DNA of 35,790 nucleotides from an uncultured Prevotellaceae bacterium (GTDB taxonomy: Bacteria > Bacteroidota > Bacteroidia > Bacteroidales > Bacteroidaceae). The DNA lies in the NCBI GenBank assembly GCA_947165505.1, contig CAMVAT010000033.1:1-35790 (forward strand). The letters run 5' to 3'. The notes beneath the pieces are model-generated. The model worked only from the letters and a program-made list of their open reading frames with translations. It made no database searches and was not told where the DNA came from. Numbering within the stretch: the first letter of the stretch is position 1; every line of letters starts with the position of its first letter. Of this stretch, positions 7,665 to 16,459 are shown one piece after another. Both the position numbers and the translations under genes were made by a program.

Positions 7665-9371
7665 ATGAAAGTAAAAGGTTCTGAAGCACTGATGCTCGCA
7701 TTGAAGGCCGAAGGGGTGAAGACCATCTTCGGCTATCCCGGCGGCGCCATCATGCCCGTATATGACGCCCTCTACGACTATACGAGGGGCGAGAAAAAAG
7801 CATTCGACCATATCTTGGTGCGACACGAACAGGCGGCGGCTCATGCCGCTGAGGGATACGCACGCGTGTCGGGAAATGTTGGCGTGGCCCTGGTGACAAG
7901 CGGACCGGGTGCTACCAATACGCTGACGGGCGTGGCCGACGCCATGATGGACTCCACACCCATCGTGGTCATCGCCGGACAGGTGCCTATCGGTGCTCTC
8001 GGCACGGATGCCTTCCAAGAGGTGGACCTCGTGGGCGTGGCGCAGCCGATCTCGAAATGGAGCTACCAGATACGGCACGCCGAAGACATCGCATGGGCGG
8101 TGAGCAGGGCTTTCTATATCGCACGCAGCGGACGACCCGGACCCGTGGTGCTCGACTTCCCCAAGAACGCGCAGACAGAAGAGGTGGATTTCCTGCCTTG
8201 CGAGGTGAAGTTCGTGAGGTCGTATGTGGCTTACCCCAAACTCAACGACGAGGCGGTGAAACGGGCTGCTGAACTCATCAACGGCGCAAAAAAACCGCTG
8301 GCACTGGTGGGGCAGGGTGTGGAACTGGGCCATGCACAAGAGGAACTGAAGGCGTTTCTTGAGAAAGCCGACATCCCGGCAGGGCGCACCATGCTCGGAC
8401 TGAGCGCACTGCCGTCGAACCATTCGCTCAACGTGGGCATGCTCGGCATGCACGGCAACTATGCGGTCAACCTGAAGGAACAGGAGTGCGACGTGCTTAT
8501 CGCCATCGGCATGAGGTTCAGCGACCGCGTCACGGGCAACCTCAAGACGTATGCCCGACAGGCTAAGGTCATCCACTTGGATATCGACCCGAGCGAGATT
8601 GACAAAAACGTGAAGACCGACGTGGCGGTCATCGCCGACTGCAAGGAGTCGCTGCCGGCCATCACCAGGCTGCTGAATGAGGCGCGGCACCAAGAATGGA
8701 GGGATTCGTTTCTGCCGCTCAACGAGAAAGAGCTGTCGCAGGTCATCACGCCTGCCATACACCCCACTGATGGGCCTCTGCTCATGGGCGAGGTGGTCAA
8801 TGTGGTGGCAGAGGCGACCAAGGGCGAGGCGGTGCTCGTCACCGACGTGGGTCAGAACCAGCTCTTCGCCACACGCTATTTCAAATATCACCGCCAGCGC
8901 AGCATCTGCACCAGCGGCGGACTCGGCACCATGGGCTATGGCATGCCGGCGGCCATCGGAGCAACCTTTGCCGCGCAGGGCCGCACCGTGGTATGCTTCA
9001 TGGGCGACGGCGGATTCCAGATGTGCATCGAGGAACTCGGTACCATCATGGAACAGCAGGCCCCGGTGAAGATGATACTGCTCAATAACAATTATCTGGG
9101 CAATGTGCGGCAGTGGCAGGATATGTTCTGGCAGCGGCGCAAGTCGTTCACACGCATGCTCAACCCGTGCTACGAACTCATCGCACAGGGCTATCACATA
9201 CCCTACGAGGCCGTCACCGACCGCGCATCGCTGGCGCAGGCCGTGGAGAAGATGCTCTGCACCGACGGACCCTATATTCTGGAGTGCGCTATCCTCGAAG
9301 AAGACAATGTGCTGCCCATGACCCCGCCGGGCATGAATGTCGATGACATGATGCTGAAGGTTGAGGTTTAA
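7665..9371 (+). CDS. ilvB: Acetolactate synthase, large (catalytic) subunit
   Basis: The 568-aa thiamine-diphosphate enzyme condenses two pyruvates to acetolactate, or pyruvate with 2-ketobutyrate to acetohydroxybutyrate, the first shared step of branched-chain amino acid synthesis. Seen are the N-terminal EGVKTIFGYPGGAIMP, the cofactor-activating Glu in RHEQAAAH (E55) and SGPGATNTLTG. The ThDP/Mg motif begins at GDGGFQ (near 447) and ends with NNNYLGNVRQWQ. Length is normal for IlvB. The regulatory subunit gene ilvN starts 12 nt downstream, consistent with stoichiometric expression. Confidence 0.98.
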   Translation: MKVKGSEALMLALKAEGVKTIFGYPGGAIMPVYDALYDYTRGEKKAFDHILVRHEQAAAHAAEGYARVSGNVGVALVTSGPGATNTLTGVADAMMDSTPIVVIAGQVPIGALGTDAFQEVDLVGVAQPISKWSYQIRHAEDIAWAVSRAFYIARSGRPGPVVLDFPKNAQTEEVDFLPCEVKFVRSYVAYPKLNDEAVKRAAELINGAKKPLALVGQGVELGHAQEELKAFLEKADIPAGRTMLGLSALPSNHSLNVGMLGMHGNYAVNLKEQECDVLIAIGMRFSDRVTGNLKTYARQAKVIHLDIDPSEIDKNVKTDVAVIADCKESLPAITRLLNEARHQEWRDSFLPLNEKELSQVITPAIHPTDGPLLMGEVVNVVAEATKGEAVLVTDVGQNQLFATRYFKYHRQRSICTSGGLGTMGYGMPAAIGATFAAQGRTVVCFMGDGGFQMCIEELGTIMEQQAPVKMILLNNNYLGNVRQWQDMFWQRRKSFTRMLNPCYELIAQGYHIPYEAVTDRASLAQAVEKMLCTDGPYILECAILEEDNVLPMTPPGMNVDDMMLKVEV

Positions 9372-9383
9372 ACATACAAAACG

Positions 9384-9947
9384 ATGGAAAAGAAACTTTA
9401 TACATTACTGGTGTTCTCTGAGAATGTCGCGGGTGTGTTAAACCAGATCACAGCGGTGTTCACACGGCGCCAAGTCAATATCGAGAGCCTTAATGTGTCG
9501 GCCTCGAGTATCAAAAACGTGCATAAATATACCATCACGGCATGGAGCACGGAAGACCAGATACAGAAAATCACCAAGCAGATAGAGAAGAAAATAGATG
9601 TGGTGAAAGCCAATTACTACACCGACGAACAGCTCTTCATACAAGAGGTGGCACTCTATAAACTATCTACCGACAAGGTGATGGCCAATCCCGAGATATC
9701 ACGCGTGATACGCCGGCACGACGCGCGTGTGCTCGAAATCAACCCCACATACGTGGCGGTGATGCTCGGCGGTATGACCGAGGAGATCACCAAACTGTAT
9801 TATATCCTCGACGAGTTCGGATGCCTGCTGCAATACACCCGCAGCGGGCGCATCGCTATCACGCGGAGCTTTGTCGAGTCGGTCAGCGAATTCTTAGACG
9901 AACAGGAGAAAAACGGAAATGGAGACACAGAATCAAATGCTGAGTAA
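9384..9947 (+). CDS. ilvN: Acetolactate synthase, small (regulatory) subunit
   Basis: This 187-aa protein has an N-terminal ACT domain (residues about 4-77; LLVFSENVAGVLNQITAVFTRR... NIESLNV) that in this family binds valine and confers feedback inhibition on the IlvB catalytic subunit. The second half (IQEVALYKLS...) matches the C-terminal domain of IlvN/IlvH. The length exceeds E. coli IlvN (about 96 aa) and is nearer the long IlvH type. It follows ilvB by 12 nt, and the next gene starts 29 nt inside its 3' end. Confidence 0.96.
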   Translation: MEKKLYTLLVFSENVAGVLNQITAVFTRRQVNIESLNVSASSIKNVHKYTITAWSTEDQIQKITKQIEKKIDVVKANYYTDEQLFIQEVALYKLSTDKVMANPEISRVIRRHDARVLEINPTYVAVMLGGMTEEITKLYYILDEFGCLLQYTRSGRIAITRSFVESVSEFLDEQEKNGNGDTESNAE

Positions 9948-10704
9948 GGTGGGCAAATACCCGTTCATGGCGGAGCCCTTTCATTGCGACTTCCAAAAAC
10001 GGCTGTTCATGGGACACCTGGGCAACCACCTGCTCAATGCGGCTGACTTCCACTCCAACGACCGCGACTTCGGCATGAACTACCTCAATACCGTCAACAG
10101 GACGTGGGTGCTATCGCGGTTGGCCGTGGAGATGCAACGCATGCCCGAGGCCTACGACCGGTTCTACGTCTATACCTGGGTGGAGAGCGCCATGCGATAC
10201 TTCACCAACCGTAATTTCAAGGTGGAAAGCGCCGACACGGGCGAGGTGTATGGCTACGGACGGTCGGTGTGGGCGATGATTGATACCGAGACGCGGCAAC
10301 CCGCCAACCTCTTCGACATACACGACGGCGACATACAAAACTATGTCACACAGGAACTTGACTGTCCCATCGCCAAGAGTTCGCGTGTCAGGATGGATGA
10401 CTCGGCCACGCAGGTGGCACAGGTGAGGGCCTCATACGACGATATAGATGTGAACGGGCATGTCAACAGCATCAAGTACATTGAGCATGTGCTCGACCTC
10501 TTCCCGCTGACGTGGTACCGCGAGCATGCGCTCCACCGCTTCGAGATAGCCTATGTGGCCGAGGCGCACGAGGGCGACCTGCTCCGCTTCTTCCGTCAGG
10601 AGAACGGACCCGCCGACTTCTCCATCCGCATCACAGCCCAGTCGCGCCCCGATGCCGACGAAGTGGAAGTGGTCAGAAGCAGGGTGATTTTCGTTGAGTG
10701 TTGA
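9919..10704 (+). CDS. Acyl-ACP thioesterase (FatA/FatB-like double hotdog)
   Basis: The 261-aa protein resembles bacterial members of the acyl-ACP thioesterase family, which release fatty acids from acyl carrier protein. It has the two-hotdog layout: an N-terminal half with NYLNTVNRTWVLSRLAVEM, and a second half opening with the catalytic-type DVNGHVNSIKYIEHVLD (Asn, His and Asn in NGHVN, near 176-180). An AGGAG at 9903-9907 supports the ATG at 9919; another Met lies at 9937. The overlap with ilvN indicates translational coupling inside the branched-chain amino acid operon. A role in branched-chain or short-chain acyl metabolism is a reasonable guess, but the substrate cannot be read from sequence. 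Confidence 0.88.
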   Translation: METQNQMLSKVGKYPFMAEPFHCDFQKRLFMGHLGNHLLNAADFHSNDRDFGMNYLNTVNRTWVLSRLAVEMQRMPEAYDRFYVYTWVESAMRYFTNRNFKVESADTGEVYGYGRSVWAMIDTETRQPANLFDIHDGDIQNYVTQELDCPIAKSSRVRMDDSATQVAQVRASYDDIDVNGHVNSIKYIEHVLDLFPLTWYREHALHRFEIAYVAEAHEGDLLRFFRQENGPADFSIRITAQSRPDADEVEVVRSRVIFVEC

Positions 10705-10800
10705 GGGCTTAGTGTTGAGTGTTTAGTGTTTAGTGTTCTAACACAGTTTCATGCTCGGTGCTAATCTCTCACCTCTTATCTCTCACCTCTTACCTCTAAA
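10705..10800. repeat. TTTAGTGTTGAG-type spacer repeat
   Basis: Degenerate copies of GTTTAGTGTTGAGTG and of CTCACCTCTTACCTCTAAA. The same motifs recur at 14103-14157, 17677-17700, 22475-22515, 32308-32405 and 33699-33800; part also occurs at 151-167. No gene lies here. Confidence 0.7.
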
Positions 10801-10814
10801 AAATCATAAAATAA

Positions 10815-10845
10815 TTTGCGGTTTCGCTTTTAATTCGTAACTTTG
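10815..10845 (+). promoter_or_regulatory. ilvC promoter
   Basis: TTTG (10815-10818), a 19-bp spacer and TAACTTTG (10838-10845) fit the Bacteroidota consensus. The segment CGTAACTTTGCAGCC is identical to the one before ilvD, suggesting joint control. The predicted 5' untranslated region is about 65 nt. Confidence 0.75.
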
Positions 10846-10917
10846 CAGCCTGATTTAAGAACAATTTAACAACCCGCTGCCGGTCAGTGGTAGCATAAAC
10901 TTCGATACATATATAAT

Positions 10918-11964
10918 ATGGCAGAAATGAATTTTGGCGGTGTCATCGAAACGGTGGTCACCAGCAAGGAGTTCTCTTTGGAGAAAGCACGCGAAGTGCT
11001 CAAAAACGAAACAATCGCAGTCATCGGTTATGGCATTCAAGGCCCCGGACAGGCTTGCAACCTGCGCGACAACGGCTTTAATGTCATCGTCGGACAGCGT
11101 CAGGGTAAGACCTACGACAAGGCCGTGGCCGACGGATGGGTGCCCGGAAAGACCCTCTTCTCTATCGAAGAGGCAGCCGAGAAAGGTACCATCGTATGTA
11201 TGCTGCTCTCCGATGCAGGACAGATTCAGGCATGGCCCAAAATCAAACCGTTCCTCACCAAAGGCAAGGCGCTCTACTACTCGCACGGATTCGCTATCAA
11301 CTGGAGCGACCGCACTGGCGTGGTGCCCCCGGAGGACGTGGATGTGATCATGGTGGCACCCAAAGGCTCGGGCACCTCGCTCCGCACGATGTTCCTCGAG
11401 GGACGCGGACTCAACTGTTCGTATGCCGTCTATCAGGATGCTACTGGCAAGGCCGAGGAGCGCACCATCGCCTTCGGTATCGGTATCGGCGCAGGTTACC
11501 TGTTCAAGACCACTTTCCAGCGCGAGGCTACCAGCGACCTCACCGGTGAGCGCGGCTCGCTCATGGGCGCTATCGAGGGACTGCTCGAGGCTCAATATGA
11601 GGTGCTTCGCGAGCATGGACACTCTCCCTCGGAGGCTTTCAACGAGACCGTAGAGGAACTCACTCAGAGCCTCGGCCCGCTCTTCGCCGAGAAGGGTATG
11701 GACTGGATGTATGCCAACTGCTCGACCACCGCACAGCGGGGTGCTCTCGACTGGGCACCGCGGTTCCGCGCTGCCATCAAACCCGTCATGGAGTGGCTCT
11801 ATCTCTCGGTGCAGAACGGTACCGAGGCACAGATCTCCATCGACAGCAACTCGAAACCCGACTATCGCGAGGGCCTGAACAAAGAGCTCGAGGCCATGCG
11901 CAATATGGAGATGTGGCGTGCCGCTGAAACCGTGCGCCAACTCCGTCCGGAAAACGCTGAATAA
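10918..11964 (+). CDS. ilvC: Ketol-acid reductoisomerase
   Basis: The 348-aa enzyme isomerises and reduces acetolactate or acetohydroxybutyrate to the dihydroxy acids used by IlvD. The Rossmann nucleotide-binding motif GYGIQGPGQACNLRDNG lies near residues 38-54, and the cofactor-selecting loop reads GQRQGKTYDK. The Mg-binding knotted C-terminal domain includes DLTGERGSLMGAIEG with the conserved Asp and Glu. The length is between class I (about 330) and plant/E. coli class II (about 490) enzymes and agrees with a single-knot protein. It has its own promoter after the thioesterase gene. NADH or NADPH preference cannot be decided safely from the loop alone. Confidence 0.97.
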   Translation: MAEMNFGGVIETVVTSKEFSLEKAREVLKNETIAVIGYGIQGPGQACNLRDNGFNVIVGQRQGKTYDKAVADGWVPGKTLFSIEEAAEKGTIVCMLLSDAGQIQAWPKIKPFLTKGKALYYSHGFAINWSDRTGVVPPEDVDVIMVAPKGSGTSLRTMFLEGRGLNCSYAVYQDATGKAEERTIAFGIGIGAGYLFKTTFQREATSDLTGERGSLMGAIEGLLEAQYEVLREHGHSPSEAFNETVEELTQSLGPLFAEKGMDWMYANCSTTAQRGALDWAPRFRAAIKPVMEWLYLSVQNGTEAQISIDSNSKPDYREGLNKELEAMRNMEMWRAAETVRQLRPENAE

Positions 11965-12018
11965 GTGTGGTGAGAGATAAGATGTAATACAAAGAGGATG
12001 ACTTAGAATTCTCCTCGA

Positions 12019-12102
12019 CAACGGATTCCACGGATTTCACGGATTTGCAACCTGCTGTCTATCAGCAATAACAAAAATCTGTGAAATCCGTGGAATCCGT
12101 TG
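12019..12102. terminator. 28-bp inverted repeat between convergent ilvC and recQ
   Basis: The arms 12019-12046 and 12075-12102 are complementary over 28 bp with one mismatch, around a 28-nt loop. Located between two convergent genes, the structure is a strong candidate for a bidirectional terminator. The arm (GGATTTCACGGATT-like) is also an internally repetitive ATCCGTG sequence. Confidence 0.75.
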
Positions 12103-12124
12103 TTTATTTAACGTGACACACTCG

Positions 12125-12215
12125 CTTTACGTTTATATTTCTCGTCCCTCGTTCCCCATTTCTGTTCCACATTCAACGTTCAATGTTCCACATTCAACGT
12201 TCCACGTTCTTCGTC
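12125..12215. repeat. TTCAACGTTCCAC-type short repeat overlapping the end of recQ
   Basis: Degenerate repeats of TTCCACATTCAACGTTC run from about 12160 into the last codons of recQ. The recQ stop and final residues KNVER are encoded by this repeat. A related array lies at 16357-16447. Confidence 0.6.
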
Positions 12216-14101
12216 ACCTGGCTTCCCTGCATCACAATCTTTTCTTCTTCGAGCAGGTGTTGCAAGGCCTCTTCCAACTGTTTGTCGGGCAGCGACAGCG
12301 TGCGCAGCGACGTGATGTGGTGGGGCTCGCCGTCAGAGAGCAAATCGAGGATGCGGCTCTGGGCGTCGGCAGCGACTGCCGATGGGGTGGGGCGATGCTT
12401 CAGACAAACGTCGCAGTGGCCGCAGGGCTTGGCATCTTTCTCGCCGAAATAGCGCAGCAGACTCACGCTGCGGCACTCCGCGGTGCCCGTGGCATAGTCG
12501 AGCATGCTCTGGATGCGGTGCTCGTATTGGGCGCGCCGCTCTTCATATACCGAGGGAGGTATGACAATGCGGTCGCCGTCTTCGCGCCGTTGGGTGTAAG
12601 TGATGAGGGGGATGTTGCGGCGTGGGATGAAGTCGATGATGTGGCGCTGACTTAAATTCTTGAGAATCAGGTAGATGGTGTTTCTGTCTAATCCCGTTTC
12701 CTGAGCCAGATACCCCTCGTCGATGTAGCAGTAGTCGGAAAACAAACCGCCATACAGCCGGAGCAGTGCGGTGATGACCTTTTCTTGGTTGCCGCTCAAC
12801 TCATCAAGCCGGTTCAGCTCATTGCGTGCCAGCAGCATGTGGAGGCGCGGACGGCTGTCGGGGTCGGTCTCGTAGTCGATATAGCCGCAGCGGGCCAAGA
12901 TATGTAGCGCCGAGTCGGTGGGCACAGGGAAATGCTTGTAGGCACGGCAGAATTTCTCGATGTCGAACTCAAAGGTGCGTCCGCTGCCGCTGCCCACACC
13001 CACGGTGAAGAAGTAGGCCAGTTGGTCATATACCTCTCGGATGAACTCTTTTTCGGGGTAGGTGTCGGCGATGCGTTTTTTCAGTTTGCGATTGTCACTG
13101 TCGTTGTAGAGCAGCACGGCCCACGACCGCTGGCCGTCGCGACCGGCACGGCCTGCCTCCTGAAAGTAGGCTTCGGGCGAGTCGGGACAGTCGATATGGA
13201 TTACCAGTCGCACGTCGGCTTTGTCGATGCCCATGCCGAAGGCATTGGTGGCCACCATCACACGCACCTCGTCTTGTTGCCACTGCTGCTGGCGCTCGTC
13301 TTTCGTCGATGGTTCCAGACCGGCATGGTAAAAGGTGGCACTGATGCCCTGTGTGTTCAGATATTGGGCGGTCTCGCGCGTGCGCTTCCTGCTGCGAACA
13401 TATACGATGGCACTGCCTGCCACCGAACGGAGTATGTGGGTCAGCTCCTCGGCCTTGTCGGGGGCGCGGCGCACAATATAAATCAGATTGGAGCGCGCAA
13501 AACTCATCTGGAAGACGTTGGGCGTGCTGAAACCCAACTGCCGTTGGATGTCGGTCACCACCGCGGGTGTGGCGGTGGCGGTCAGGGCGAGTATCGGCGC
13601 GTCGGGCTTTTCGCGTCGTATCTCTGCAATCTTCAGATACGATGGGCGGAAGTCGTAGCCCCACTGGCTGATGCAGTGGGCTTCATCTACGGTTATGAAA
13701 CTGACGCGGATGCGGCGCAGCTTCACCATGAAAATGTCGGAAAACAGTCGTTCGGGTGATACGTAGAGTAGTTTCACCCCGCCGAAGATGGCGTTCTCTA
13801 ATACGGTGATGATCTCTGCTCGGCTCATGCCGGAATAGATGGCCGAGGCGAGGATGCCTTTCTGACGCAGGTGCGACACCTGGTCTTTCATCAGCGCGAT
13901 CAGGGGGGTGATGACGATGCAGACCCCCTCTTTCATCAATGCCGGCACCTGAAAGGTGATCGACTTGCCGCCGCCTGTGGGCATCAGTCCGAGCGTGTCG
14001 CGACCCGCACAGATGCTGTCGATGATCTCGCGCTGAATACCGCGGAAATCATCGTAACCCCAATATTGCTTCAGCACCTGCTGAGAATTGCTATTGCCCA
14101 C
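12194..14101 (-). CDS. recQ: ATP-dependent DNA helicase RecQ
   Basis: The 635-aa SF2 helicase unwinds DNA 3'-to-5' during recombination and replication-fork repair. It shows an FRGIQREII Q-motif, Walker A MPTGGGKS (40-47), DEAH at 139-142 followed by the RecQ signature CISQWGYDFRPSY, and motif VI ...QEAGRAGRDGQ. A zinc-binding RecQ C-terminal region ends in CGHCDVC (near 561-567), with a winged-helix-like segment after it. No HRDC domain is visible, so it resembles the shorter of the RecQ types found in Bacteroidota. The C-terminus runs into an intergenic repeat, so the last few residues may not be ancestral. recJ lies upstream on the same strand, separated by a REP-like element. Confidence 0.96.
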   Translation of the reverse strand: MGNSNSQQVLKQYWGYDDFRGIQREIIDSICAGRDTLGLMPTGGGKSITFQVPALMKEGVCIVITPLIALMKDQVSHLRQKGILASAIYSGMSRAEIITVLENAIFGGVKLLYVSPERLFSDIFMVKLRRIRVSFITVDEAHCISQWGYDFRPSYLKIAEIRREKPDAPILALTATATPAVVTDIQRQLGFSTPNVFQMSFARSNLIYIVRRAPDKAEELTHILRSVAGSAIVYVRSRKRTRETAQYLNTQGISATFYHAGLEPSTKDERQQQWQQDEVRVMVATNAFGMGIDKADVRLVIHIDCPDSPEAYFQEAGRAGRDGQRSWAVLLYNDSDNRKLKKRIADTYPEKEFIREVYDQLAYFFTVGVGSGSGRTFEFDIEKFCRAYKHFPVPTDSALHILARCGYIDYETDPDSRPRLHMLLARNELNRLDELSGNQEKVITALLRLYGGLFSDYCYIDEGYLAQETGLDRNTIYLILKNLSQRHIIDFIPRRNIPLITYTQRREDGDRIVIPPSVYEERRAQYEHRIQSMLDYATGTAECRSVSLLRYFGEKDAKPCGHCDVCLKHRPTPSAVAADAQSRILDLLSDGEPHHITSLRTLSLPDKQLEEALQHLLEEEKIVMQGSQVTKNVER

Positions 14102-14160
14102 GATTGTTGAGTGTTTAGTGTTGAGTGTTTAGTGTTTAGTGTCGAGGGTTGAGGGTATGG

Positions 14161-14243
14161 AAGTAGGGACAGGGCGTGCCCTGTCCGCAAGTAGCAGGCA
14201 TTTGATATTCTCTCTGCGGACAGGGCACGCCCTGTCCCTACTT
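14161..14243. repeat. REP-like twin-hairpin element, copy 2
   Basis: The 28-bp perfect inverted repeat 14161-14188 / 14216-14243 has the same arm sequence as copy 1 but a different 27-bp centre. It lies between recJ and recQ, preceded by TTTAGTGTTGAG repeats (14103-14157). Confidence 0.9.
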
Positions 14244-14277
14244 GCGCGGCATGACGATTACCATTTGGAGAGTAACT

Positions 14278-14315
14278 ACTCCCTTCCCTGCAAGGGAGGG
14301 GCAGGGGGTGGGTCT
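14278..14315. repeat. G-tailed palindrome after recJ
   Basis: A CCCTT/AAGGG palindrome followed by GGGGCAGGGGGTGGG lies just beyond the recJ stop. Its 5' flank GAGAGTAACTACTCCC resembles that of the elements inside ligA. Confidence 0.55.
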
Positions 14316-14332
14316 TCTGGTGGGTCTTCTTC

Positions 14333-16057
14333 TTAACTCTCTTCCGGCCTGATGTCTTCTATCTGTAGTTGGATGCTGCCGTGCTTGAAAATATTGTCTT
14401 CGATGGTATAGGCGATGTCGAAACTGCGTTTCGACTTGATGTAGCGGGCGGCGGCACTCTGGCCGAAGGCGATGCCGTTCATGACGTTGTTCGACTTCGA
14501 ATCGACCAATTCCAGTTTGATGTGTTCCTGGTCGCGACCCACGACCTTGCTCGTGCCGAAGTCATAAACGCCGAGTGTGCAGAAGACAGGCTTCTCGTTG
14601 CCGGGACCAAACGGCGCGAAGCGTTTCAGGTCGTTATGCAACCGTTTGCTGTTAGCATCCTTGAACTCTATCTGCGCGTCGATGTTCAACGTGGCTTCGG
14701 TCTGTTGGGGCAGGATGTGCTCATCTACATAGTGCTGGAACCGCCGGCGGAACTCTTGGATGTCGTCCCAGCGCAGGGTCAGACCGGCGGCGTATGTGTG
14801 ACCGCCGAAGTTGAGCAGCAGGTCGCGGCAGCTCTTCACGGCGGCATACACGTCAAACCCCGCCACGCTGCGTGCCGAACCCGTGGCCAGGTTGTCGTCG
14901 CGTGTCAGCACCACCGTGGGACGGAAATAGATTTCGGTCAGGCGCGAGGCCACGATGCCTATCACGCCCTTCTTCCAGTTCTCGTCATACAGCACGATGC
15001 TCGAACGGTGTTTCTGGCTCTCCAGCTTCGCCACAATCTGGTTGGCCTCTTCGGTCATTTGTTTGTCGATGTCCTTGCGCTGCTCGTTGTATTCATTGAT
15101 GTGGCTGGCTTTGCTCAGTGCCACGGGGAAGTCGCGCTCGATGAGCAGATCTACGCTTTCCTTGCCGTTCTCCATGCGGCCCGAGGCATTGATGCGGGGA
15201 CCTATCTTAAACACGATGTCGCTCATAGCTATGTCGCGCCCGTTCAGTCCGCAGATGTCGATGATGGCTTTCAGACCGATGTTCGGGTTTTGGTTGAGCT
15301 GTTTCAGACCGTGGAAGGCCAGGATGCGGTTCTCGTCGGTCACAGGGACCAGGTCGGCGGCGATGCTCACGGCGCAGAAGTCGAGCAAGGGTATGAGGCG
15401 AGAGAAGGGGATGCCGTTGTTTTTGGCGAAGGCCTGCATGAACTTGAACCCCACGCCGCAACCGCAGAGGTGCTTGAAGGGGTAGCTGTCGTCTTCGCGC
15501 TTGGGATTGAGGATGGCCACGGCTGGCGGCATCACCTCGTCGGGCACATGGTGGTCGCAGATGATGAAGTCGATGCCCTGCTCTTTGGCGTATGCGATCT
15601 CGTCAACGGCTTTGATGCCGCAGTCGAGGATGATGATGAGCTTCACGCCCGTCTCCTTGGCGTAGTTGATGCCTTTGCGGCTCACACCGTAGCCCTCGTC
15701 GTAGCGGTCGGGGATGTAGTAGTCGATATTGGAGTAGAACTGCTGCAAGAACTTATACACCAGTGCTACGGCTGTGCAGCCATCAACATCGTAGTCGCCA
15801 TACACGAGGATACGCTCCTTGCGCCCCATGGCATCGTTCAGACGGTCAACGGCCACGTCCATGTCCTTCATCAGAAACGGGTTGATCAGGTCGGCCAGTT
15901 GAGGACGGAAAAACCGTTTGGCTGCCGATTCGGTCGTGATGCCGCGCCTGAGTAGCAGCAAGGCCAGAATGGGGCTCATGTTGATTTTCTCGCCCAGTTC
16001 CTTAGCCGCTTGTTGCTCCTCGGGTGTCGGTGGTTGATAATTCCATTTAAAGTGCAT
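14333..16057 (-). CDS. recJ: Single-stranded-DNA-specific exonuclease RecJ
   Basis: The 574-aa protein is a DHH-family 5'-to-3' ssDNA exonuclease that acts with RecQ-type helicases in gap repair and recombination. Metal-binding motifs are visible: YGDYDVDGCTA (86-96), ILDCG (144-148) and CDHH (167-170). The DHHA1-type domain contains GGHTYAAGLTL (near 428-438), followed by an OB-like C-terminal region. Length is normal for RecJ. The neighbourhood with recQ makes functional cooperation plausible, although the two genes are separated by 230 bp of repeats. A TAACTTTA -7-like box at 16166-16173 implies a leader of about 100 nt. Confidence 0.96.
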   Translation of the reverse strand: MHFKWNYQPPTPEEQQAAKELGEKINMSPILALLLLRRGITTESAAKRFFRPQLADLINPFLMKDMDVAVDRLNDAMGRKERILVYGDYDVDGCTAVALVYKFLQQFYSNIDYYIPDRYDEGYGVSRKGINYAKETGVKLIIILDCGIKAVDEIAYAKEQGIDFIICDHHVPDEVMPPAVAILNPKREDDSYPFKHLCGCGVGFKFMQAFAKNNGIPFSRLIPLLDFCAVSIAADLVPVTDENRILAFHGLKQLNQNPNIGLKAIIDICGLNGRDIAMSDIVFKIGPRINASGRMENGKESVDLLIERDFPVALSKASHINEYNEQRKDIDKQMTEEANQIVAKLESQKHRSSIVLYDENWKKGVIGIVASRLTEIYFRPTVVLTRDDNLATGSARSVAGFDVYAAVKSCRDLLLNFGGHTYAAGLTLRWDDIQEFRRRFQHYVDEHILPQQTEATLNIDAQIEFKDANSKRLHNDLKRFAPFGPGNEKPVFCTLGVYDFGTSKVVGRDQEHIKLELVDSKSNNVMNGIAFGQSAAARYIKSKRSFDIAYTIEDNIFKHGSIQLQIEDIRPEES

Positions 16058-16459
16058 ATATGTCGTTTTTTTTATTCGCTTGTGTAGCTACCCCCGCTTG
16101 ATCTCTCCCCGTTGAAATAGGTCGGTTGACCTCTTTGATAGCATCCGGCGATGCAAAATTGGGTGTAAAGTTACGAAAAAAAAATGAAATACATCTGTCG
16201 TTAATGTAAATTAACGTAGATATGCAGAAATACCCCCATTAACACCGATGATCGTCCCCCCCATTAACAAGTAGGGACAGGGCATGCCCTGTCCGAAAAT
16301 AGCGCTTCTGCCTGTCTGGCAACTCACGCCCTGTCCCTACCGAAAAAGTGTTCTATGTTCGTCGTTCAACGTTCATCGTTCAACATTCAACATTCGACAT
16401 TCAACCTTAAACCTTAAACTTTAAACTTTAAACTTTAAACTTTAAACAATAACCCCCTA
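16058..16459. other. Spacer between recJ and the cysteine peptidase gene
   Basis: This 402-bp stretch holds the recJ leader and promoter region (to about 16175), a degenerate REP-like copy (16271-16340) and an array of CGTTCAACATTCAAC and TTTAAACTTTAAAC repeats (16357-16447). I see no gene in it. Confidence 0.7.
16271..16340. repeat. REP-like twin-hairpin element, degenerate copy 3
   Basis: The left arm 16271-16295 is intact apart from GCATGC in place of GCGTGC. The right arm has decayed to CGCCCTGTCCCTAC (16327-16340). Confidence 0.8.

Noticed and set aside
7593..9197. 534-aa minus-strand ORF
   Set aside because: Antisense shadow of ilvB, His-rich and without domain signatures.
14369..15955. 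528-aa plus-strand ORF
   Set aside because: Antisense shadow of recJ.
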